Positions 16,052-24,540 of a stretch of DNA of 27,894 nt are shown piece by piece. The notes under the pieces were generated by a model. The model had not been told where the DNA came from and did not search any database. It saw nothing but the letters and a program-made list of their open reading frames with translations. The DNA is from VAZQ01 sp050179645 (GTDB taxonomy: Bacteria > Pseudomonadota > Alphaproteobacteria > Rhizobiales > Xanthobacteraceae). The DNA lies in assembly GCA_050179645.1 (NCBI GenBank), contig JBFXEX010000080.1, forward strand, positions 1-27,894. The letters are read 5' to 3'. The position numbers and the translations under genes were made by a program. Position 1 is the stretch's first letter. Each line of letters starts with the position of its first letter.

Positions 16052-16804
16052 ATGATCCGCCTCATGCGTTTGATGCTGGCGCTTGCCGCCTCGATCCTGC
16101 TTTCGGCAACGGCGACGCGCGCTGCCGAGCAGGTCGATCTGCTGCTGGTGCTCTCCTCCGACGTCTCGCGCAGCGTCGACCATCCCAAGTTTCTGCTCCA
16201 GCGCGAAGGCTACGCGGCGGCGATTTCGGATCCGCAGGTGCTCGATGCCATCAAGTCGGGGCCGCATCAGAAGATCGCAATAAGTTTCGTCGAGTGGTCG
16301 GGCTTCGGCGCGCAGAAGCTCGTCATCAACTGGACCAGGATCGACGGCGCCGCGGCCGCACGCAAGTTCGGCGACCAGTTGCTGGAACTGCCGCGCTCGT
16401 TCGCCGACCGGACGTCGATCAGCGGCGGCATCGAGTTTTCCAATGCGCAATTCGCCAACGCGCCATTCGAGGCGCCCCGCCGAACCATCGACGTTTCGGG
16501 CGACGGCACCAACAATGCGGGCCGTGACGTCCGGGTCACGCGCGACGAAGTCCTGGCGCAAGGCGTCGTCATCAACGGGCTGGTGATCCTGAGCGACCGG
16601 CCGGTACCGTGGAACGCCGAGCACACCAACCCGCCGGGCGGGCTCGAGAAGTACTACCGGGACAACGTGATCGGCGGTCCCGGCGCCTTCGTTCTGGTGG
16701 CGGAGAACTTTCAGTCCTTCGGCCGCGCCATCGTCAAGAAGCTGATCGCCGAGATTGCGGCGCTCGGATCGGCACGTCCGGCGCGGCACGTCCTGGCGCG
16801 CTGA
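16052..16804 (+). CDS. Secreted DUF1194 / von Willebrand factor A-like protein
   Basis: The product is 250 residues with a cleavable signal peptide (hydrophobic residues 5-20, likely cut near A24). The mature part starts with LLLVLSSDVSRSVD; DVSRS at 37-41 matches the DxSxS metal-ion site of vWA domains, and IDVSGDGTNN at 146-155 is the second conserved strand of this family. DUF1194 proteins are periplasmic or secreted and their role is not established. The ATG at 16052 has GAGGTGAT upstream and opens the signal peptide; the longer frame to 15983 is unlikely. The gene seems to stand alone between the sulfatase and the iron transport genes. Confidence 0.9.
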   Translation: MIRLMRLMLALAASILLSATATRAAEQVDLLLVLSSDVSRSVDHPKFLLQREGYAAAISDPQVLDAIKSGPHQKIAISFVEWSGFGAQKLVINWTRIDGAAAARKFGDQLLELPRSFADRTSISGGIEFSNAQFANAPFEAPRRTIDVSGDGTNNAGRDVRVTRDEVLAQGVVINGLVILSDRPVPWNAEHTNPPGGLEKYYRDNVIGGPGAFVLVAENFQSFGRAIVKKLIAEIAALGSARPARHVLAR

Positions 16805-16902
16805 CCGCGCCGGCGTGGCCCTGCGACCAAGTGGCCGCCGGCCGCGGCTGCCACAGCATCGCCACACGGATCGTTGCGCTCGATCAATGCAATGGTCGCT
16901 TG

Positions 16903-16919
16903 TTTCGAATAATTCCACG
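16903..16919. promoter_or_regulatory. Second, weaker Irr-box-like site
   Basis: TTTCGAA-TAA-TTCCACG matches the 7-3-7 iron control element consensus (TTTAGAA-N3-TTCTAAA) at 10 of 14 arm positions. It lies 29 bases upstream of a better copy at 16932. Confidence 0.25.
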
Positions 16920-16931
16920 TATGTGCAACAC

Positions 16932-16948
16932 TCTAGAATCGTTCCAAG
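16932..16948. promoter_or_regulatory. Candidate Irr box (iron control element) upstream of fbpA
   Basis: TCTAGAA-TCG-TTCCAAG matches the inverted-repeat iron control element TTTAGAA-N3-TTCTAAA bound by Irr in Rhizobiales at 11 of 14 arm positions. It lies 114 bases before the ATG of the ferric iron binding protein gene, a sensible target for iron control. Confidence 0.42.
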
Positions 16949-17061
16949 CTGTTGAATTCAAAAAGCTAATCTGATTGACGCCATGCTCTCGCGGTCCTAC
17001 CAGAGCGCCAAGGCCGCGGCGCCAATTGCCCGTCGCGCACGATTCCCCGCAGGAGACACCC

Positions 17062-18096
17062 ATGATCACCAACTTCAGGCTGGCATTCGCTCGCAGCGCC
17101 ATGATGGCGAGTGCACTGGTGACGAGCGCCGGGCTGGCGCATGCGCAGTCCGGTGAGGTCAACGTCTACAGCTACCGCGAGTCGAAGCTGATCCAGCCGC
17201 TGTTCGAAGCCTTCACCAAGGACACCGGCATCAAGGTCAACGTGATTTCGGCCAGTTCCGGCCTCGAGCAGCGCATCAAGGCGGAGGGTGCCAACAGTCC
17301 CGCCGACGTCCTCTTGACCGTCGACATCGGCCGCATCGAGGATGCGGTGCGCGCGGGCGTCAGCCAGCCGATCAAGTCCGAGACGCTCGACAAGATCGTG
17401 CCCGCCCAATACCGCGATCCCGAAGGCCATTGGTACGGCATCTCGGCGCGCGCGCGCGTGGTCTACGCCTCGAAGCAGCGGGTGCCGCAGACCGCTCTCA
17501 CCTACGAGGAACTGGCCGATCCGAAGTGGAAGGGTAAAATCTGCATCCGCTCCGGCCAGCACATCTACAACAACGCGCTGTTTGCGGCCTACATCGCCCA
17601 CCACGGCGAGGCCAAGACCGAGGAATGGCTCAAGGGCCTCAAGGCCAACCTCGCGCAGAAGCCGTCCGGCGGCGACCGCGAGACGGCGCGCGACATTGCC
17701 GCCGGCAAGTGCGATCTCGGCATCGGCAACACCTATTATTGGGCGCTGATGAACAACAAGGACCCGGACAAGAAGGCCTGGGCCGACGCCACCAAGGTGA
17801 TCCTGCCGACCTTCCAGGGCGACGGTACCCACGTCAACCTGTCGGCTGTGCTGCTCGCCCGGCACGCGCCGAACAAGGCCAATGCCCTGAAGCTTATCGA
17901 GTGGCTGGCCGGCGAGAAGGCCCAGCACATGTATGCCGACATGAACTACGAATATCCGATCCGCGCTGGCATCGCGATCAACCCGACGATTGCGGGTTAC
18001 GGCCAGTTGAAGCCGGATTCGCTGCCGCTCTCGAAGATCGCCGACCACAAGAAGGCCGCCGCCAACCTGGTGGACAAGGTCGGCTTCGACAAATGA
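17062..18096 (+). CDS. fbpA: Ferric iron ABC transporter, periplasmic binding protein
   Basis: The 344-residue protein has a signal peptide ending AHA|Q at about residue 28, then the transferrin-like bacterial iron-binding protein fold starting GEVNVYSYRES. The adjacent tyrosines Y225-Y226 in GNTYYWALM correspond to the iron-coordinating Tyr pair of the FbpA/FutA/AfuA family, and ISASSGLEQRIKAEG and PADVLLTVDIGR are family blocks. It should capture Fe3+ in the periplasm and deliver it to the permease encoded next. The ATG at 17062 has AGGAG eight bases upstream; the frame is open further 5' but has no signal-like sequence. Irr-box-like sites lie upstream. A strong stem-loop separates it from the permease gene, which may favour higher expression of the binding protein. 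Confidence 0.95.
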   Translation: MITNFRLAFARSAMMASALVTSAGLAHAQSGEVNVYSYRESKLIQPLFEAFTKDTGIKVNVISASSGLEQRIKAEGANSPADVLLTVDIGRIEDAVRAGVSQPIKSETLDKIVPAQYRDPEGHWYGISARARVVYASKQRVPQTALTYEELADPKWKGKICIRSGQHIYNNALFAAYIAHHGEAKTEEWLKGLKANLAQKPSGGDRETARDIAAGKCDLGIGNTYYWALMNNKDPDKKAWADATKVILPTFQGDGTHVNLSAVLLARHAPNKANALKLIEWLAGEKAQHMYADMNYEYPIRAGIAINPTIAGYGQLKPDSLPLSKIADHKKAAANLVDKVGFDK

Positions 18097-18139
18097 CGCC
18101 CTGCGCACCGCGTCAGTGACGCTATTGCCCCTCCTCCAT

Positions 18140-18172
18140 GAAGGCCGCAGGCCCGCCCGGCCCGCGGCCTTC
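18140..18172 (+). other. Intercistronic stem-loop between fbpA and fbpB
   Basis: GAAGGCCGC (18140-18148) pairs perfectly with GCGGCCTTC (18164-18172) around a 15-base GC-rich loop whose GGCC segments can pair further. No T run follows, so it looks more like an mRNA-stabilising or attenuating structure between cistrons than a full terminator. Confidence 0.55.
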
Positions 18173-18234
18173 GTACATTGCGAAGCGCCGGTGCGCACGA
18201 TTTCGTTTGCCCGGCGCCTACCGGCACTGCGACC

Positions 18235-19986
18235 ATGTCTCAGGTGAGCGTCGAATACCCATTGGGCGATCCGGACATCGCGCAGCGCCTGCCCGATGTG
18301 ACGCCGTATCGCGGCGGCCTGCCGGCAGCGGCTGCGTGGATCGCCATTGCGGCGGCGCTGCTCGCGATCATCCCGCTCGCCAGCTTGATCGTGATCGCCA
18401 TCGGCGGCGAGACCGGCGACATCTGGGAACACCTGTTCCGCTACGTTATCCCGACAGCGCTGTGGCAGACGGGGCTGCTGTTGGCCGGCGTCGCCGCCGT
18501 GACCGTGATCGTGGGCGTCGGCACCGCCTGGGCGGTCACCACGTTCTCGTTTCCGGGACGCGACGCGCTGATCTGGCTGTTGCCGCTGCCGCTCGCCATC
18601 CCGACCTACATCGTGGCGTACGTCTACGTCGCCATCCTCGATGCGTTTGGACCGGTGCAGACGGCGTTGCGTGCCGTGTTCGGCTGGCAATCGGCGGCTG
18701 ACTACTGGTTCCCGAATGTGCGCTCGCTCGGCGGCGCGATCTTCGTCATCGGCTTGGTGCTCTATCCTTATGTCCACCTCGCCGCCCGGGCGATGTTTCA
18801 GACCCAGGCGGCGCCGCTCACCGAAGCTGCGCGGATGCTCGGCGCCCGGCCTTGGCGGCTGGCGCTCGGCATCACGCTGCCGCTGGCGCGGCCGGCGATC
18901 GCCATCGGCCTCGCGCTCGCGCTGCTCGAAACTCTCAACGATATCGGCGCCAGCGAATATCTCGGCGTGCAGACTCTCACGCTGTCGATTTTCACCACGT
19001 GGCTCAACCGCAACAGCCTGCCGGGCGCCGCGCAGATCGCCTGCTTCATGCTGGTGATCGTAGCCGCGCTGATTGCGCTCGAGCGTTACGGGCGACGGCG
19101 GCGTGCCTTCGCGATGCCCGCACAAGACAGCCGCCTCGCGTCGCGCATCGCGCTCACCGGCTTGCCGCGATGGCTGATGACCTGCGCCTGCTTCGCGCCG
19201 GTGGTGCTGGGGTTCCTCCTGCCGGCGGGCTACCTGGCGCGCGAGGTGATAACGCGCGGGCTGCTGATCGGCTTCGACCCCGCGCTGCTCGGGCATGCCC
19301 TCACCACGGTTGCGCTCGCCGCGACCGCAACGCTGATCGTGCTGCTGGTCGGATTTTCGGCGGTCACGGCGGTGCGCTTCGTCAAGCGCCCGATCGTCGC
19401 CGCCAGCGTCAACGTCGCGGGCATCGGTTACGCCATCCCCGGCGCAGTACTGGCGCTGGGCCTGCTGTCGCCGCTGGTCCTGATCGACGAGGCGATCAAC
19501 GCGGTTTCCGGGGCACTCGGCGGCGGCCGGATCGGCTTGGTGGTCGCCGGATCGAGCGCCGCCCTGGTCATCGCCTATGTCATCCGCTTTCTGGCAATCG
19601 CGACCGGCCTGGCGCAGGCCGGCTTTGCCCGGGTGCCGACGGAATTCGACGACGCGGCCCGCATGCTCGGTGCCGGCCCGTCACGGCTGGCCAGCACGAT
19701 CCTGCTCCCGCTCTCCCGGCCGGCGATACTCGGGGCAGCGCTGCTGGTGTTCGTCGATTGCATGAAAGAGCTGCCGGCAACGCTCCTGCTGCGGCCGCTC
19801 AACGTCGAGACGTTGTCGACCTATATTTATCAGTTCGCCACCCGCGGCGATTTCGAGGAGGGCGCGCTGGCGGCGCTCATCATCGTCGCGGTCGGCGTCC
19901 TGCCGGTGATCCGCATCACCCGCTACGCCGACGAGGCCCCCCTGGCCAACCGCGTCCGGCGTTCAAGCCCGGAACCTCGACGGTAA
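18235..19986 (+). CDS. fbpB: Ferric iron ABC transporter, two-domain permease
   Basis: The 583-residue inner membrane protein is an internally duplicated permease of about 12 membrane segments, the FbpB/SfuB arrangement. Each half carries an EAA loop that docks the ATPase: EAARMLGARPWRL from residue 197 and DAARMLGAGPSRL from 473, each followed by a LPL(A/S)RP stretch. It passes Fe3+ delivered by the upstream fbpA product into the cytoplasm. The ATG at 18235 is preferred over an in-frame start at 18178; no strong ribosome-binding site is visible for either. No fbpC-type ATPase gene follows; the next gene is a CoA-transferase subunit, so the ATPase must be encoded elsewhere. Confidence 0.94.
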   Translation: MSQVSVEYPLGDPDIAQRLPDVTPYRGGLPAAAAWIAIAAALLAIIPLASLIVIAIGGETGDIWEHLFRYVIPTALWQTGLLLAGVAAVTVIVGVGTAWAVTTFSFPGRDALIWLLPLPLAIPTYIVAYVYVAILDAFGPVQTALRAVFGWQSAADYWFPNVRSLGGAIFVIGLVLYPYVHLAARAMFQTQAAPLTEAARMLGARPWRLALGITLPLARPAIAIGLALALLETLNDIGASEYLGVQTLTLSIFTTWLNRNSLPGAAQIACFMLVIVAALIALERYGRRRRAFAMPAQDSRLASRIALTGLPRWLMTCACFAPVVLGFLLPAGYLAREVITRGLLIGFDPALLGHALTTVALAATATLIVLLVGFSAVTAVRFVKRPIVAASVNVAGIGYAIPGAVLALGLLSPLVLIDEAINAVSGALGGGRIGLVVAGSSAALVIAYVIRFLAIATGLAQAGFARVPTEFDDAARMLGAGPSRLASTILLPLSRPAILGAALLVFVDCMKELPATLLLRPLNVETLSTYIYQFATRGDFEEGALAALIIVAVGVLPVIRITRYADEAPLANRVRRSSPEPRR

Positions 19987-20117
19987 GCCCTCCCCATCAT
20001 TGGGCGATTGCGGCCTTTACTGCAGCGCGGTAGAAAATTCCGCCGGCGGGCAGACGGGGCGGCCTCGCATTGCCTTAGCCGTGCCTTGGCCGCCGATGTC
20101 GCAAGGACGAGGAATTC

Positions 20118-20846
20118 ATGAAAAAGGTCTATCCGGACGCATCGGCGGCGCTCGCCGGGCTGTTGAAGGACGGCATGCTGATCATGGCCGGGGGCTTCGG
20201 GCTCTGCGGCATCCCCGAAACCCTGATCCTGGCGATCCGCGATTCCGGCGTGAAAAACCTGACGGTGGTATCCAACAATGCGGGAACCGACGGCGTCGGC
20301 CTCGGCCTGCTGCTCGATACCCGGCAGATCAAGAAGATGATCTCGTCCTATGTCGGAGAGAACAAGACCTTCGCCGCGCAATACCTCGCCAATGAACTGG
20401 AGATCGAATTCAACCCGCAGGGCACGTTGGCCGAACGCATCCGCGCCGGCGGCGCCGGCGTGCCGGCGTTCTTCACCAAGACCGGCGCCGGCACCCTGAT
20501 CGCGGAGGGCAAGGAGGAGCGGGAATTCGACGGCGAGCGCTATGTCATGGAGCGCGGCATTGTCGCCGATCTGTCGATCGTGCACGCCTGGATGGGCGAT
20601 ACCGAAGGCAACCTCGTCTATCGCAAGACCGCGAGGAACTTCAATCCGATGATGGCGACCGCCGGCAAGGTGACGGTCGCGGAGGTCGAGCACCTCATGC
20701 AGCCCGGCGAGATCGATCCGGACCGGATTGTTACACCCGGCGTCTACGTCAAGCGGATGATTCATGTACCCAACGCCGTGAAACACATCGAGCAACGCAC
20801 CGTGCGCAAGCGTCTCGCGCCGGCAGGAACCGGAGAGGAAGTCTGA
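20118..20846 (+). CDS. scoA: 3-oxoacid CoA-transferase subunit A
   Basis: This 242-residue protein is the alpha subunit of a family I CoA-transferase, most like succinyl-CoA:3-ketoacid CoA-transferase. It has the glycine-rich CoA-binding loop AGGFGLCGIP at residues 24-33, SNNAGTD at 52-58 and SYVGEN at 77-82. The enzyme moves CoA from succinyl-CoA to acetoacetate (or a similar acid), linking ketone and polyhydroxybutyrate breakdown to the TCA cycle. The ATG at 20118 has GAGGA eight bases upstream. The stop codon shares its A with the start of the B subunit (TGATG), so the two chains should be made together. Other 3-oxoacids, for example 3-oxoadipate, cannot be excluded as substrate. Confidence 0.94.
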   Translation: MKKVYPDASAALAGLLKDGMLIMAGGFGLCGIPETLILAIRDSGVKNLTVVSNNAGTDGVGLGLLLDTRQIKKMISSYVGENKTFAAQYLANELEIEFNPQGTLAERIRAGGAGVPAFFTKTGAGTLIAEGKEEREFDGERYVMERGIVADLSIVHAWMGDTEGNLVYRKTARNFNPMMATAGKVTVAEVEHLMQPGEIDPDRIVTPGVYVKRMIHVPNAVKHIEQRTVRKRLAPAGTGEEV

Positions 20847-21496
20847 TGGCCTGGACTCGCGAGCAGATGGCCGAGCGGGCAGCGCAAGAGCTGCGCGACG
20901 GCTTCTACGTCAACCTTGGCATCGGCATCCCGACGCTGGTGTCCAACTACATTCCTGACGGCATGAGCGTGCAGTTGCAGAGCGAGAACGGCATGCTGGG
21001 CTTTGGTCCGTTCCCCTACGAGGGCGAGGAGGACCCTGACCTCATCAATGCCGGCAAGCAGACCGTCACCGAAATTCCGACCACCAGCTATTTCTCTTCG
21101 GCCGACTCGTTCGCGATGATCCGCGGTGGTCACATCGACCTGTCGATCCTCGGCGCGATGCAGGTCGCCGAGAACGGCGATCTGGCGAACTGGATGATCC
21201 CCGGCAAAATGGTCAAGGGCATGGGCGGCGCCATGGACCTGGTGGCCGGTGTCAAGAAGGTCGTGGTGGTGATGGAGCACTCGGCCAAGAGCGAGGCGAA
21301 GCTGCTGAAACGCTGCACGCTGCCGCTGACCGGCGCCGGTGTGGTTGACATGGTCATCACCGACCTGGGCGTGTTTGACATCGACCGCAAGGGCGGCGGC
21401 ATGACGCTGGTCGAGATCGCGCCCGGCGTGACCGAGGACGAGATCAAGAGCAAGACGGAGGCGGATTATCGGGTCGCTCTGACCAACAGCGCGTGA
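20846..21496 (+). CDS. scoB: 3-oxoacid CoA-transferase subunit B
   Basis: This 216-residue beta subunit carries the active-site glutamate E47 in SENGMLGFG, which forms the glutamyl-CoA thioester during turnover. It also has the family blocks NLGIGIPTLVSNY (residues 23-35), GGHIDLSILGAMQV and NWMIPGKMVKGMGGAMDLV. Its start overlaps the subunit A stop by one base. It works as a heteromer with the upstream chain. The presence of phasin genes in the same window fits a cell that stores polyhydroxybutyrate, but a direct link is only inferred. Confidence 0.95.
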   Translation: MAWTREQMAERAAQELRDGFYVNLGIGIPTLVSNYIPDGMSVQLQSENGMLGFGPFPYEGEEDPDLINAGKQTVTEIPTTSYFSSADSFAMIRGGHIDLSILGAMQVAENGDLANWMIPGKMVKGMGGAMDLVAGVKKVVVVMEHSAKSEAKLLKRCTLPLTGAGVVDMVITDLGVFDIDRKGGGMTLVEIAPGVTEDEIKSKTEADYRVALTNSA

Positions 21497-21684
21497 GGAC
21501 GTTCTGCGCTTGATGTGCGGCCTGGCCGGCATCCGCACCGCGTAAAAAAGGCAGCAATTACGGGCGCCTAGGCACCCCATATGCCAGCCACGAAAGCGAC
21601 ACAGAGGGGTTTCAGGTTGCGGCCTTATTCCCCACCGGTAGAGTCGCTTGGCGTGATTGCTGAAGCGCGTATGGAAACAACATC

Positions 21685-23697
21685 GTGACCTCTGCCACCG
21701 GCATCAAGCGCGCTGGGATCGCCCTCGGGGTTGTCCTTGCCGTAGCTGCCGGCGGCCTTTTGCTGTTGTCGGTTCTGATGCCTGCCGACACCGTCCGCGA
21801 AGCGGTCAATTCGGAAATCCGTGCTGTGACCGGCCTGGATCCGGTGCTGCGCGGCGACGCCTCGATGTCGTTGTTCCCGGCCGGAAAGGTCAGCTTCGAA
21901 GACGTGAGCCTGAGCGACAATCGGACTGGCAAGCCGGCGCTCACGGCCGAGCGGGTGGTGGCGCGTCTGCGCTTCTTTCCGCTGCTGATCGGCCGCATCG
22001 AGATCGCTGACGTCCTGCTACAGCGGCCCACCATCAACATCGTGTTCAACGCCGACCGCAGTTCGAATTGGTCGGGGCACATCGAAACCTTGGCGCGTAA
22101 TCTGCAGGCCGGACCGCGGCAGAACACGTCGTTCTCCGAAATCCGGATCGATAACGGCACCATCGTTCTGCGCGATAAGTCCTACAAAGCTGTCGAGACG
22201 CTTTCGAACGTCGAGATGTCGCTCGCCTGGCCATCCATCTCCAAGAGCTTCGCCGCCACCGGACGCTTTGCCTGGCACAATGAGACCATCGACACGACCG
22301 TTAGCTTTGCCGACTTCGCGGCGGCACTACGCGGCGACCGCTCGGGACTGAAGGTGCGCCTTGCCGGCACGCCGTTGAAGTTCGGTTTCGACGGCTATCT
22401 CAGTCATCGCCCGACCTTGAAAATCGAAGGCGCGGTCGCGGCCGACACGTCCTCCCTGCGCGAGACGTTCCGGTGGACCGGGGCGCAGTCGCCTCCGGGC
22501 GGCGGCTTCGGCCGGTTTGCGCTCAAGGCGCAAGCCAATGTGGCCGGAAGCACCATCGGGCTTTCGGGCGTCCATATCGAGCTCGACGGGAATTCCGGTG
22601 AAGGCGTCCTGACGTTGGCGACCGACGGTCGAAGCACACTGCAAGGTACGCTCGCCACCGAATTACTCGACCTTACCCCCTACATTTCCACCGTACGGCT
22701 GATGGCCAGTGGCGATCGCGGCTGGGACCGCCAGCCCCTGGCAGTCGAAAGTTTCAGCGGCATCGACGTTGATCTGCGGCTGTCGGCGGCGCGCGTCACC
22801 GTCGGTGCCGTGAAGCTCGGCCGCACCGCGGTCGCCGCCAATTTGCGCGGCGATCGTCTGAGCATCGCGGTCGGCGAGTCCGAGGCATTCGGCGGCGTGG
22901 TCAAGGGCACGTTCGGGTTCGCCCGCACGTCGTCGGGCGCCGACCTCAAGGCGCAAATGCAATTTGCCAACATCGATCTCGATCAAAGTCTCGGTGAAAT
23001 GTTCGGCTTCCGCCGCCTGGAAGGCAAAGGTAATCTGAGCTTCATCATCGACAGCTCGGGCGACAGCGTCTACGCATTGACTCGCGGCTTGAACGGCACG
23101 GCGAACCTCGTCAGCCGCAAGGGCGCAATCTCCGGCATCAACGTCGAACAGATGCTCAAGCGCATGGAGCGCAGCCCGCTTTCCCGTGGCAACGAGTTCC
23201 GCAGCGGCAAGACGCCCTACGATTCGCTCAGCGCCAGCTTGAAGATCACCCGCGGCACGGCCACCATCGAGGACATCCGTGTCGAGGGGCCGACCGTGCG
23301 GCTCGGGATGGTCGGTTCGGCATCGATCCCGGACCGCGACCTCGATCTGCGCGGCACCGCGAGCCTGGTCTCGACAACGCTTCCGCCGTTCGAACTGCCG
23401 TTCATGGTCCAGGGCGCGTGGGACGATCCCATCATGCTGCCGGATGCCCAGAGCCTGATCCAGCGCTCCGGCGCCGCACAACCGCTTTTGGATGCGCTGC
23501 GCAAGAGTTCGGCCCGCGAAGCGGTTCGCTCTGCGATCGAGAAGCTCGGCATTGGCCTGCCCGCAGCGCCGGCGGCAAAACCACCGCCTGCGGAAACCGC
23601 TGCCAAACCCGCGACGGCGGAGTACGCCCCCGCGGCGACCGAAAGCCTGCCGGCGGCCGAGCCCAAATCGAGCGAGACAGCGGAACCGGCGCAATAG
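21685..23697 (+). CDS. AsmA family protein
   Basis: The 670-residue protein has one N-terminal membrane anchor (about residues 10-32) followed by a large periplasmic beta-rich region. The AsmA start pattern is clear (PADTVREAVNSEIRAVTGLDPVLRGDASMSLFPAGKVSFEDVSL), as is the C-terminal AsmA_2 domain with GLNGTANLVSRKGAISGINVEQML near residue 470. The last 50 residues are low-complexity Ala/Pro/Glu. AsmA-like proteins are thought to carry lipids between inner and outer membranes or affect outer membrane assembly. The start is a GTG at 21685, without a clear ribosome-binding site. The gene is convergent with potI, with 15 bp between stop codons. Confidence 0.92.
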   Translation: MTSATGIKRAGIALGVVLAVAAGGLLLLSVLMPADTVREAVNSEIRAVTGLDPVLRGDASMSLFPAGKVSFEDVSLSDNRTGKPALTAERVVARLRFFPLLIGRIEIADVLLQRPTINIVFNADRSSNWSGHIETLARNLQAGPRQNTSFSEIRIDNGTIVLRDKSYKAVETLSNVEMSLAWPSISKSFAATGRFAWHNETIDTTVSFADFAAALRGDRSGLKVRLAGTPLKFGFDGYLSHRPTLKIEGAVAADTSSLRETFRWTGAQSPPGGGFGRFALKAQANVAGSTIGLSGVHIELDGNSGEGVLTLATDGRSTLQGTLATELLDLTPYISTVRLMASGDRGWDRQPLAVESFSGIDVDLRLSAARVTVGAVKLGRTAVAANLRGDRLSIAVGESEAFGGVVKGTFGFARTSSGADLKAQMQFANIDLDQSLGEMFGFRRLEGKGNLSFIIDSSGDSVYALTRGLNGTANLVSRKGAISGINVEQMLKRMERSPLSRGNEFRSGKTPYDSLSASLKITRGTATIEDIRVEGPTVRLGMVGSASIPDRDLDLRGTASLVSTTLPPFELPFMVQGAWDDPIMLPDAQSLIQRSGAAQPLLDALRKSSAREAVRSAIEKLGIGLPAAPAAKPPPAETAAKPATAEYAPAATESLPAAEPKSSETAEPAQ

Positions 23698-23712
23698 GGC
23701 GCAACGCCATTT

Positions 23713-24537
23713 CTATGGTGCAAGCTGCGGCCGCGCGTGGTGCGGCGATTGCTCGCGGCCGGCGCCATTAAACTTGCCGAACAGGGACGCCGCAACGAGA
23801 CCGATGGCGACGACCGCGATCAGGATGGTGCAGATCGCATTGATCTCCGGCTTCACCCCGAGACGGATCTCCGAATAGATGCGGATCGGCAGCGTGGTGG
23901 CGCCGGGCCCGGTGGTGAAGCTCGCAATCACCAGATCGTCGAGCGAGAGCGTGAACGCCAGCATCCAGCCCGAGGCGATGGCCGGCGCGATGATCGGCAG
24001 CGTGACCACCAGGAATGTCTTCCAAGGCGGGCAGCCGAGATCGATTGCGGCCTCCTCCAGGCTGGTGTCGAAGCTTAGAAGCCGCGAATGCACCACGACG
24101 GTGACGAAGCACATGGTCAGCGTGGTGTGCGCCAGCGCGACGGTCCAGAAGCCGCGGTCGACATTGAGCGCGACGAAAAGCATCAGCAGGGACAGCCCGG
24201 TAATCACTTCCGGCATGACCAGCGGCGCATAGGCCATGCCGGACATGAGCATGCGGCCCCGGAAACGGCCGTAGCGCGCCAGCGCCACGGCCGTGAGCGT
24301 GCCGAGCACGGTCGCGAAGGTCGCGGACATGACCGCAATTCGCAAGGTCACCCACGCGGCCTCGAGCATCGCCCGATCATGCATCAATTCGACGTACCAG
24401 CGGGTTGACCAGCCGCCCCAGACGGTGACCAGCCGCGAGGCGTTGAATGAAAATATGACCAGGATCATGATCGGCACGTAGAGGAAGATCAGGCCAAGGG
24501 CGACCGACGTGACGTTGAACCAGGATGCACGGTGCAT
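23713..24537 (-). CDS. potI: Spermidine/putrescine-type ABC transporter permease PotI
   Basis: The 274-residue inner membrane protein has six predicted membrane segments and the EAA loop EEAAIDLGCPPWKTFLVVTLP in its second half, followed by SGWMLAFTLSLDDLVIASFTTGPG, which is characteristic of PotC/PotI permeases. It pairs with the PotH permease encoded three bases upstream; together they form the membrane channel driven by the PotG ATPase. The ATG at 24537 is the only sensible start. Substrates of this family include putrescine, spermidine and other small cations, so putrescine is an inference. Confidence 0.93.
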   Translation of the reverse strand: MHRASWFNVTSVALGLIFLYVPIMILVIFSFNASRLVTVWGGWSTRWYVELMHDRAMLEAAWVTLRIAVMSATFATVLGTLTAVALARYGRFRGRMLMSGMAYAPLVMPEVITGLSLLMLFVALNVDRGFWTVALAHTTLTMCFVTVVVHSRLLSFDTSLEEAAIDLGCPPWKTFLVVTLPIIAPAIASGWMLAFTLSLDDLVIASFTTGPGATTLPIRIYSEIRLGVKPEINAICTILIAVVAIGLVAASLFGKFNGAGREQSPHHARPQLAP

Positions 24538-24540
24538 CGG

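Noticed and set aside
16966..19296. A 776-codon open frame on the minus strand opposite fbpA and fbpB
   Set aside because: It is rich in Arg, Gly, His and Asp with no domain pattern, and lies fully antisense to two clear genes. In GC-rich DNA such antisense frames stay open by codon bias alone.
21515..21551. GTGCGG/CCGCAC hairpin after scoB followed by an A run
   Set aside because: A terminator for the plus-strand genes needs T, not A, after the stem, and on the other strand the T run would come before the stem.
21562..21577. Palindrome GGGCGCCTAGGCACCC between scoB and the AsmA gene
   Set aside because: It is a 16-base near-palindrome with one mismatched pair and no known operator match or clear promoter nearby, so a regulatory call is not supported.
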